Positions 7,307 to 12,548 of a stretch of 12,548 nucleotides of DNA are shown piece by piece; the first letter of the stretch is position 1; each line of letters starts with the position of its first letter. The notes below the pieces were generated by a model. That model saw only the letters and a list, made by a program, of their open reading frames with translations. It ran no database searches and was not told where the DNA came from. The position numbers and the translations under genes were made by a program. The stretch comes from an uncultured Lacticaseibacillus sp. Lineage in GTDB: Bacteria > Bacillota > Bacilli > Lactobacillales > Lactobacillaceae. The stretch spans positions 1-12,548 of the forward strand of contig CAKQZO010000038.1 in the NCBI GenBank assembly GCA_934293835.1, in the 5' to 3' direction.

Positions 7307-7329
7307 GAATTTTTGTCCCCAAAAAATTC
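7307..7329. repeat. 8-bp inverted repeat in the WxL gene leader
   Basis: GAATTTTT (7307-7314) and AAAAATTC (7322-7329) are perfect complements separated by seven bases. The repeat lies in the untranslated leader of the WxL gene, downstream of the proposed promoter, and has no T-run that would make it a terminator. It could be an operator or a weak leader hairpin. Confidence 0.5.
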
Positions 7330-7362
7330 ATCTTTATATAAAATCATTTATCAAATCTGGAA

Positions 7363-7391
7363 AGTATAGTCCATTGATATGGTTGTATGAA
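7363..7391 (-). promoter_or_regulatory. Probable promoter of the WxL surface-protein operon
   Basis: Read on the minus strand, TTCATA (7386-7391) and TATACT (7363-7368) are separated by exactly 17 bases and match the -35 and -10 consensus at four and five of six positions. Transcription from here would give a leader of about 125 bases before the ATG at 7229. No convincing terminator separates it from the preceding gene, so read-through from that gene is also possible. Confidence 0.5.
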
Positions 7392-7404
7392 CCAATGCTT
7401 ATCA

Positions 7405-8415
7405 TTAGTTAGGATTAACCCCGTTTGCAAAATAGAACAGGGTCGTCGTTGCCGGCTGGGCCGAATCTGCGGTCACCACCATTGCCGGATAGCTGGCCGG
7501 GGCCAAGCTATACTTGCCGTTGGCATCGCGCACGTATGCGGTGCAGCCCGCTTGTGTCGGCACATTGTACACCGGAATGGTCACAGAAGCCGGAGCCCAG
7601 CTCCCATACTTGCTGTGCGCCGCGATCGTGCTGACTTCATAGTCGCGGTTGAACGTTTGCGTCTGCACGGTCGGCTTCCCGACCCGGAAGTCCCCACCGA
7701 CGACCGTCGTCTTGGTGAAGATGCGGTTCACCGTCCGCGCCATGTCTGGCATATAATGCGTCGCAGCCGGATAGATCGTCCACTTCTCGGCGCTCACCAC
7801 CACCGTGTACGTCGTCAGCTGATCGGCGGCCGGGAAGACGATCCCGCTGGCCGTCGTCGGCACGTTGTCGGCGGTGACGGTCTTGCCTTGCGCCGCGAAC
7901 ACCTGCATCGTCGATTCATACGAATTGTAATCCGACGCAGAGAGACTCGTCCCTGGCGTCCCTTCCCAAGGCTGGGTGTACAAGACCGCGTTGTCGTTGT
8001 CGCCATCGACATATTGCACGTTCACATAGCCCTTAGCCGTCTTGGTCGGGGTCGTCGGCGTGGTGGTCTGCTGATCATCTTTGGTCGATGCCCACTTGAA
8101 GCCGTAATAGACCTTGCCAGAAGTGAAAATGCCTTGGTAGCCGGCTTCTTCGTAGTGCGTGATCCCGCTAGTCGCATCGCTCACCACGTTGCTGGCAGCC
8201 TTCTTGGTGCTGCTGTTGTCGACATAGGTCGTCTGGCCAACATGCGCATCCGTGCCGAAGGGTCCGCTGACCCCTGCGACTTGTGTGTCGTCATCAGAAT
8301 AGTAATACCCCGTGAGACAACTCGCCTGTGTTGTGTTCTGCTGCGCGACGACTCCGCCGATCAGCACGGCGCCGAACGTTGTGACCAACGCCAGCCCGAT
8401 ATGTCTTTTAATCAT
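7405..8415 (-). CDS. Secreted MucBP/Mub-B2-like protein without a wall anchor
   Basis: 336-residue exported protein. It has a signal peptide (1-31, cleavage near TQA), then a Tyr/Gly-rich segment of unknown type (about 36-110) and a Thr/Pro linker (115-127). A beta-grasp, MucBP-type region follows (about 128-208, GYVNVQYVDGDN then TTYTVVV), and a Mub B2-like region ends the protein (about 209-330, with ARTVNRIF). Such domains occur in mucus-binding adhesins, usually as repeats in very large LPXTG proteins. Here there is one copy of each, and the protein ends without LPXTG, WxL or LysM signals, so it is either released or held by another surface component. Mature C33 and C291 could form a disulfide; the sequence before C33 is not a good lipobox. 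I chose ATG at 8415, preceded by AGAGGGGTG; a start at 8445 would put ten residues ahead of the signal peptide. Adhesion is a family-based guess. Confidence 0.78.
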   Translation of the reverse strand: MIKRHIGLALVTTFGAVLIGGVVAQQNTTQASCLTGYYYSDDDTQVAGVSGPFGTDAHVGQTTYVDNSSTKKAASNVVSDATSGITHYEEAGYQGIFTSGKVYYGFKWASTKDDQQTTTPTTPTKTAKGYVNVQYVDGDNDNAVLYTQPWEGTPGTSLSASDYNSYESTMQVFAAQGKTVTADNVPTTASGIVFPAADQLTTYTVVVSAEKWTIYPAATHYMPDMARTVNRIFTKTTVVGGDFRVGKPTVQTQTFNRDYEVSTIAAHSKYGSWAPASVTIPVYNVPTQAGCTAYVRDANGKYSLAPASYPAMVVTADSAQPATTTLFYFANGVNPN

Positions 8416-8524
8416 AAGCACCCCTCTTATCGTGAATGACCTCAACTACAACATTCAGTGTAGCAAGCCCGGAGGTTGCGGTGCGCCAGCATCCATAAAT
8501 CTCGTTATTATTTTTCGGAAAACT

Positions 8525-8552
8525 TCTATATAAGACTATACTTTTAACTCAA
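8525..8552 (-). promoter_or_regulatory. Possible promoter of the secreted MucBP-like gene
   Basis: On the minus strand TTGAGT (8547-8552) and TATAGA (8525-8530) are 16 bases apart in an AT-rich stretch, giving a leader of about 105 bases. Both boxes match consensus at only four of six positions. A terminator upstream (8638-8673) means this gene needs its own promoter, which supports the call. Confidence 0.4.
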
Positions 8553-8637
8553 AGTCGGTCACTGCCGGCATCCGCGAGACGACGGCCAATGTATTGTTGT
8601 CATTTTTCCAATATTTTTTGTTATTTATTCGTCGGCA

Positions 8638-8673
8638 CAAAAAAAGAATCGCACCCACATTCGGCACGATTCT
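8638..8673 (-). terminator. Terminator after the third Mga-like regulator gene
   Basis: On the minus strand AGAATCG and CGATTCT pair perfectly, G-U and G-C pairs extend the stem inward, and seven T residues follow (complement of 8639-8645). It sits 17 bases beyond the stop codon of the regulator. A second perfect repeat, AGTAGCT/AGCTACT (8679-8698), spans the stop codon itself. Confidence 0.85.
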
Positions 8674-8689
8674 GTATCAGTAGCTTAGA

Positions 8690-10168
8690 TTAGCTACTCT
8701 TGGAGAGCTTCGCGCAGGTAGCCGGCGCCAGCAGTTGCTTGCGCGCGTCAAGGATGCGGTGCACCAGCACCTCGCGGAAGCAGCGCATGTCCATGGCGCC
8801 TTCCACCCAGCGCACGACGCGCTCGGGATGGTGGCTGAGGCCGGCTGGTGGTGCACTCAAGTCGTCGAGCACGACGACATCCCCCGCCCCGTTGGTTGTC
8901 GAGGCGACCCACGGCACGCTGTTGAGGAACTCATACAGCTGGTGGAAGCCCGGTTGCGTCGGCGCGACGCATACCTGCACCTGCACGCGCTGGGCGCGCA
9001 CGACTTCTTCGAGATACGGCGCGATCAAGTCCGCGGCCTGGTGGATATACCCGCCGAGCTCATCGAGGTGATCGGCATACGCAGACGCCTCAAGCATCGG
9101 CGCCAGCGCCTCATACAACAGCGTCTCGAGGCCGGCATCCCCCACATCGCCTGATCCATCGAGCAAGTATTCTTGCGTCTGAGGGAACGGGGCCTCTAAT
9201 AGAAGATAGCCGAACGTCAGCCGGAACAGATTCAAGCGCAGATCGGGATCAGGGGTCGGCAGCCGGATCGCACCGACCGTCGTTGCGACCTTGTCAACGA
9301 CCAGCTGGGTCTCAGGCGTCGTCAACAACGCCAGCGCCTGGGCCAGCCGCTGCGGACGCCGCGCCGAAGCGTCGAAGCGCGGCACCGAGATCTGGAAGAA
9401 GTTGAAGAACGCCACGGTGCTGGCCGGCACCGTCGCCGGGGCCGTGCCTTGGCGCATGTGTTCTTGATAGATCAGATGATTCAGGTGGGTGAAGAAGCGG
9501 TGGTCGGGCAAGCGGAACTGCTTGCTCAGCCGCAGATGGTTGACCGCCAAGAAGTACACGTCTTGCATGCGCGACAAATAGTTCGACCCCAAGATCGCCA
9601 GCGCTTCCCGCTCGGCTTGCATATCCGACAAGCGAATCGCAGAGAACGGCCACTCGATGCCACGATACGCCCACCAATACAAGGTGAACAAGAAATAGCG
9701 CACACTCATCTCCGGGCCGACGAAGCCCACCTGCGCCAGGCGGAACTTGAGCCCCCAATGCTTCAAGAAGCGGTTGCACGGGCTGAGCTTGCGCGTCATC
9801 GTCGAGCGGCTCACATAATGGGCCTCAAGGAAGGTGCTCAGCTGCGGATTCGTCGTCTGCACGGCGTAGTTCAACAACTGAAACAACATGCAGCGCTCGA
9901 CCAGCCGCGCGCGGTAAGCATCCATGCTCAAGGGCTTGGCGCCTGGCGACAACAGCTGCTTGCGTATCGTCTTGTTGGGCAGCCCGGTTTCGTCTTTGAT
10001 GTCTGCCACCACTTCTTGGAACACCGAATACGTCGCCTGATATTTGGTATGCATCTGCCTGGCAATGTCGGTGACCGTCAGCTCCTGGTCATGTAGCCGC
10101 ACGAGTTGTGCATACATCTGATACTTCAATAGATCAGCCCGCTCCAAAAACACCATTTCGTAGGCCAT
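8690..10168 (-). CDS. Mga-like transcriptional regulator
   Basis: 492-residue DNA-binding regulator of the Mga/AtxA type. An N-terminal winged helix-turn-helix (about 29-58, LTVTDIARQMHTKYQATYSVF) is followed by the Mga helix-turn-helix (about 112-150, recognition helix VSRSTMTRKL at 119-128). Central helical, PRD-like regions (about 175-385) contain a conserved HLRL (211-214). The C-terminal region (about 394-480) looks like a degenerate EIIB-like domain with FLNSVPW at 414-420. In Mga and AtxA, PRD histidines are phosphorylated by the sugar phosphotransferase system; whether H211 is such a site is not shown. AGGGGG precedes the ATG. It is colinear with the regulator upstream and is clearly its paralogue, but has its own terminator. 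It is the regulator closest to the surface-protein genes and a candidate activator of them. Confidence 0.88.
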   Translation of the reverse strand: MAYEMVFLERADLLKYQMYAQLVRLHDQELTVTDIARQMHTKYQATYSVFQEVVADIKDETGLPNKTIRKQLLSPGAKPLSMDAYRARLVERCMLFQLLNYAVQTTNPQLSTFLEAHYVSRSTMTRKLSPCNRFLKHWGLKFRLAQVGFVGPEMSVRYFLFTLYWWAYRGIEWPFSAIRLSDMQAEREALAILGSNYLSRMQDVYFLAVNHLRLSKQFRLPDHRFFTHLNHLIYQEHMRQGTAPATVPASTVAFFNFFQISVPRFDASARRPQRLAQALALLTTPETQLVVDKVATTVGAIRLPTPDPDLRLNLFRLTFGYLLLEAPFPQTQEYLLDGSGDVGDAGLETLLYEALAPMLEASAYADHLDELGGYIHQAADLIAPYLEEVVRAQRVQVQVCVAPTQPGFHQLYEFLNSVPWVASTTNGAGDVVVLDDLSAPPAGLSHHPERVVRWVEGAMDMRCFREVLVHRILDARKQLLAPATCAKLSKSS

Positions 10169-10249
10169 GAGACACCCCCTGAACCTTCAATTACATACGC
10201 AATTTAACTCTAGTTTACCCCTTTGCCGCACCGGTGTCATACCACATCC

Positions 10250-10297
10250 AAAACGCGCCTTGCAGCTCCTGAGTAAACTCAGGATTGCAAGGCGCGT
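10250..10297 (-). terminator. Long two-tier hairpin, probable terminator of the middle regulator gene
   Basis: ACGCGCCTTGCA (10253-10264) and TGCAAGGCGCGT (10286-10297) are perfect 12-bp complements. Between them CCTGAG/CTCAGG (10268-10273 and 10278-10283) forms a second hairpin with a TAAA loop. The stem begins two bases after the stop codon at 10300. The T-run that follows on the minus strand is short (TTTT, then GG), weaker than at the other terminators in the window. Confidence 0.65.
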
Positions 10298-10299
10298 GT

Positions 10300-11703
10300 T
10301 TATCCTTTCGCCGCGCGGCGGGCTTTGGCCAACAGCGCGTTAACGACTTCTTCGCGGAACGACGGAACGCTGACCGCATTAGAGAACCACGTGATGTCCG
10401 GGGGCGTATCCGCTGGCATGTCACCGACCCCGATGCGCACATCGGCGGCTTGATCGTCCGCCGTCTGCGCGACCCACGGCACACAGTTGACGAAGCCGGC
10501 CATGTCGCCGTAGCCTTCTGCGACCGGCTCGATCGCCAGTTGCACCCGCACCGGCGAAGCCGCGACTGGGCGCAAGAGCTCGACGACATGCTGCGCGAAC
10601 TCACCGGCGTGTTCGATCAGGTCATCGAAACCAGCCCCTGCAGGCAGCTCCTGGACGGCCGCGATGACGCGCGCGACCTTGTCCGAGGCGGTGGGGACCT
10701 CTTCTGGCGCCACGATTTCTTGGGCCTGCGGATAAGGTCCGTGGCACAACAGATAGCCGAACGTCAGCCGCCGCAAGTTGAGTAACTCGGCTTCACTGAG
10801 GGCGACCGGGATCGCCTTTTGCAGCTTGGCGACGACCGTCAACACCGCAGGATCGGCGAACAGGGTCGCCTCGTCTGCGAGATCGCCGGGCGTGCGCATC
10901 ATCTCGTCGAACCGTGGCTGGCTGACCTGATAGAAGTTATACCCCAACATGTCCGTATAAGTGAACGGTGGCGTGCAGTTGCCCTGGCGCAGGCCCAACA
11001 CGCTGATTGCTGTGCCGAAGCGCTCCAGGCGCTGCGTCAACTGGATGCGGTGATTCTTGCCCAGCCTGAGGTGACTGATGGCGAGGAAGACCTGCATCTG
11101 AATCTGTGACACGGGATGCTCGTTCATGATCCCGATCTGCAGGCATTCATCGTGCAGGCGCTTGCGCGTGATCGACGAAAACGGCCAGTAGCTACCGCGA
11201 TGCGCCCACCAATAAAACGCATAGAGGAAGAAGCGCACGTTCAGCTCGTCGCCGGTGAATTCGAGCTTCGCCAGCCGGAACCTGATACCATAGCGTGCCA
11301 TCAGCACGTTGGCACCGCGCAGCTTGCGCGTCATCGTCGAGCGGCTGACGAACTCCTTGGCCTCGAACTGCGCCGGCGTCGGATTAGGCGTGGTCACCGC
11401 GTAGTCGAGCAGGCGATACATCATGCTCTTGCGCACCAGATACGAGCGGTACGCGTCGAGTCCCAGCGGCATCTTCGCCGCTTCGAGCATCTGCTTGCGC
11501 ACCTTAGCCTTCGGACGCTTCGTCAACATCACGATATCGGCCAGCATTTCTTGGAAAACGTTGTACACCGGCTGATACGTCGCGTGGGTGATTTCGGCCA
11601 GATCAGCGATCGTCACGTGCTGCACGTCTGAGCGCGTCAGCACACAATACAGGTGATACTTGAGTTGGTCGGCACGTTCCATGAAGACATCAGTAAATTC
11701 CAT
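10300..11703 (-). CDS. Mga-like transcriptional regulator
   Basis: 467-residue paralogue of the regulator at 8690-10168, colinear from the first residue through the central region. It has an N-terminal winged helix-turn-helix (about 29-58), the Mga helix-turn-helix (about 112-150; VSRSTMTRKL at 119-128, identical in both proteins) and the same FFLYAFYWWAHRG-type segment after it. PRD-like helices follow with H211 in HLRL, and then a degenerate EIIB-like C-terminus with FVNCVPW at 404-410. No phospho-accepting Cys is visible at the start of that domain, so a true EIIB function is unlikely. AAGGAGGT precedes the ATG by nine bases, a strong site. A ~500-base region rich in inverted repeats lies upstream, suggesting complex control. 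Targets are unknown; the downstream surface-protein genes are the natural candidates. The genes here are visibly richer in G+C than the WxL region. Confidence 0.9.
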   Translation of the reverse strand: MEFTDVFMERADQLKYHLYCVLTRSDVQHVTIADLAEITHATYQPVYNVFQEMLADIVMLTKRPKAKVRKQMLEAAKMPLGLDAYRSYLVRKSMMYRLLDYAVTTPNPTPAQFEAKEFVSRSTMTRKLRGANVLMARYGIRFRLAKLEFTGDELNVRFFLYAFYWWAHRGSYWPFSSITRKRLHDECLQIGIMNEHPVSQIQMQVFLAISHLRLGKNHRIQLTQRLERFGTAISVLGLRQGNCTPPFTYTDMLGYNFYQVSQPRFDEMMRTPGDLADEATLFADPAVLTVVAKLQKAIPVALSEAELLNLRRLTFGYLLCHGPYPQAQEIVAPEEVPTASDKVARVIAAVQELPAGAGFDDLIEHAGEFAQHVVELLRPVAASPVRVQLAIEPVAEGYGDMAGFVNCVPWVAQTADDQAADVRIGVGDMPADTPPDITWFSNAVSVPSFREEVVNALLAKARRAAKG

Positions 11704-11804
11704 CGTTGTTTGACCTCCTTCCCTAGCCAGGCACCGATAATCTCAGTCTGGCCGCTTGCGTATCGGGCGCTGGCAGCTTCACACACTGACCCTAACATCG
11801 CCCC

Positions 11805-11816
11805 TGACCACGGTCA
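11805..11816. promoter_or_regulatory. 12-bp palindrome, possible operator copy 1
   Basis: TGACCACGGTCA: half-sites TGACC and GGTCA separated by AC. It shares the pattern TGACNACNGTCA with a second palindrome at 12069-12080, in the same intergenic region about 100 bases upstream of the regulator start. Binding protein unknown. Confidence 0.4.
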
Positions 11817-11931
11817 AGCCGACCTGGGCGGTTGTATCGGGTGCGCCTGAACTAATTTCCATATTTCGAATATATCGTATTGAAAAATTTGTACGGTGCA
11901 TCTTTTATAAAGATCAGTCCATAAAAATGGC

Positions 11932-11973
11932 GCTAAAAATAACATCACTATAATTATCGAGATTATTTTTAGC
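11932..11973. repeat. 11-bp perfect inverted repeat in AT-rich DNA
   Basis: GCTAAAAATAA (11932-11942) and TTATTTTTAGC (11963-11973) are perfect complements with a 20-base centre that contains the palindrome ATAATTAT (11950-11957). It lies about 230 bases upstream of the middle regulator. Neither side ends in a T-run, so it is not an ordinary terminator. An operator for an Mga-like protein or a leader or promoter structure is possible. Confidence 0.6.
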
Positions 11974-12068
11974 TGGAATTAAGCATCGAAAACCTGACAC
12001 CGCATACATCCGCGATTAATTCGCCAGCCGTGACTTCAAAAATTAAAAACGTAATTCCCCACTACCGA

Positions 12069-12080
12069 TGACAACTGTCA
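12069..12080. promoter_or_regulatory. 12-bp palindrome, possible operator copy 2
   Basis: TGACAACTGTCA: half-sites TGACA and TGTCA separated by AC. It differs from the palindrome at 11805-11816 only at two symmetric positions, so the symmetry is kept while the bases change, as expected if a dimeric protein binds both. Confidence 0.4.
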
Positions 12081-12156
12081 GCCAATCGTCCCTCGCCACC
12101 TCCTAGAATCTCACCCCGGTTCTCATGCAACTTTCATCTTGCGTTCACCGGCGACA

Positions 12157-12188
12157 CAAAAATAGGCCGTGACACAAAGTCACAGCCC
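12157..12188 (-). terminator. Terminator after the partial regulator gene
   Basis: GTGAC (12169-12173) and GTCAC (12179-12183) pair around ACAAA, with GGC/GCC outside across one mismatch. On the minus strand TATTTTTG-type T-rich sequence follows. It begins ~15 bases after the stop codon at 12203-12205, separating this gene from the next regulator. Confidence 0.7.
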
Positions 12189-12202
12189 TGATCGATCCCT
12201 GT

Positions 12203-12548
12203 TCACATCGCCGCCACGCCAGCATCGCCCTTGTGCGTGTGCCGGGCGATCAGCGTCGCGATCAGACTCTCTTGATACGTCTTCAGCTCCAAGGCATTCG
12301 TGTACCACATGAACGCCCCGGCATCCGGTTCATCGCTGGTCGTGATCACCAGGTCACTGTTCTGCGGGGTCACGGTCGCGATCCACGGCACACAGTTGAC
12401 GAAGCCCGATAAGACGTGGTAGCCTTCCGTCACCGGATCGACCGCCAAGCGGACGCGCAGCTGATCGCCGTAGTTCACCGATTGCGCCGGCGTGACGAGT
12501 CTGGCGACCGCATAGGCGAACTGGTCGCAATCTCGATGGAAGCCGGCG
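12203..12548 (-). CDS. Mga-like transcriptional regulator, 3' end only (cut by window edge)
   Basis: Open frame on the minus strand that enters at the right edge and ends with TGA at 12203-12205; about the last 114 codons are present. The visible protein is the C-terminal part of a third regulator of the same family. It reads LRVRLAVDPVTEGY, then SGFVNCVPWIATV, then a DLVITTSDEP segment and a final helix, matching in order the EIIB-like end of the middle regulator (RVQLAIEPVAEGY, AGFVNCVPWVAQT). The frame stays open to the edge upstream of a GTG at 12478, so that GTG is internal and not the start. The DNA-binding half lies outside the window. This makes at least three related regulators in tandem, each with its own terminator. 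Confidence 0.82.
   Translation of the reverse strand, partial: AGFHRDCDQFAYAVARLVTPAQSVNYGDQLRVRLAVDPVTEGYHVLSGFVNCVPWIATVTPQNSDLVITTSDEPDAGAFMWYTNALELKTYQESLIATLIARHTHKGDAGVAAM

Larger units (their letters stand above)
11704..12156. promoter_or_regulatory. Long gene-free regulatory region upstream of the middle regulator
   Basis: No credible protein gene is visible on either strand. The part next to the regulator (11704-11850) is G+C-rich and carries a near-exact direct repeat GTATCGGGCGC (11760-11770) and GTATCGGGTGC (11834-11844). The middle (11850-11975) is strongly AT-rich and holds ATATT/AATAT around TCG (11861-11873) and an 11-bp inverted repeat (11932-11973). I could not choose a convincing -35/-10 pair for the regulator. 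The AT-rich core is the likeliest place for a promoter and would imply a leader of 150 bases or more. Confidence 0.5.

Noticed and set aside
7371..7404. A possible terminator for the secreted MucBP-like gene (TGGTT/AACCA around 7379-7393)
   Set aside because: The stem is only five pairs and no T-run follows on the minus strand; the same bases fit a -35 element better.
7387..8439. A 350-codon open frame on the plus strand
   Set aside because: It lies exactly opposite the secreted MucBP-like gene, its product is an implausible Arg/His/Val-rich sequence with no domain, and the minus-strand frame has a signal peptide, domains and a good ribosome site.
9449..10096. A 215-codon open frame on the plus strand inside a regulator gene
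   Set aside because: The high G+C of the regulator creates long shadow frames; this product is Gln/Arg/His-rich, has no recognisable domain and no ribosome site, and the opposite strand encodes a clear Mga-like protein.
12083..12104. AGGAGG on the minus strand followed by a TTG, as if starting a leader peptide
   Set aside because: The spacing is about 13 bases and the frame stops after seven codons; there is no repeated-codon pattern typical of attenuator peptides.
1..12548. CRISPR array, tRNA, rRNA or insertion-sequence transposase
   Set aside because: No regularly spaced repeats, no cloverleaf or rRNA-like segments, and no DDE transposase frame or matching terminal repeats could be seen; the only mobile-element suspicion is the possible group II intron at the left edge.

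Overview
The window comes from a low-GC-lineage Gram-positive bacterium, most probably a Lactobacillaceae species with a fairly high G+C content. The reasons are the WxL-domain protein and its DUF916/DUF3324 partner, a small LPXTG protein, a class A sortase, Mucin-binding-type (MucBP/Mub B2) repeats, Mga-type regulators and TagE/TarM-like glycosyltransferases, all with strong AGGAGG-type ribosome sites. Species-level assignment is not possible from what I can see.

Every gene lies on the minus strand, so transcription runs from right to left. From right to left: the 3' end of an Mga-like regulator (12203-12548, cut by the window edge); a ~500-base regulatory gap with inverted repeats; a second Mga-like regulator (10300-11703); a third (8690-10168); a secreted MucBP/Mub-B2-like protein with no wall anchor (7405-8415); a WxL protein (6453-7229); a DUF916/DUF3324 membrane-anchored WxL-interacting protein (5289-6332); a small Ser/Thr-rich LPXTG protein (4868-5302); a membrane protein resembling DUF5067 (4244-4798); a class A sortase (3561-4247); and two adjacent TagE/TarM-like glycosyltransferases (2087-3559 and 522-2075). 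A strong terminator (471-515) closes the array. Beyond it lies a gene-free stretch (1-430) whose inverted repeats look like a structured RNA on the minus strand, possibly the 5' part of a group II intron.

The block from 7229 down to 522 reads as one surface-display locus. Its genes overlap or abut, but two internal terminators (after the WxL gene and after the LPXTG gene) probably grade expression. The WxL protein would bind peptidoglycan non-covalently, the DUF916/DUF3324 protein would hold it at the membrane, the sortase would attach the LPXTG protein, and the glycosyltransferase pair could modify the Ser/Thr-rich surface proteins or wall teichoic acid. The first glycosyltransferase of the pair has lost the usual donor-binding residues that its neighbour keeps, suggesting a catalytic-plus-pseudoenzyme pair. 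The Mga-like regulators upstream are obvious candidates to control the locus, but this is inferred from position only.
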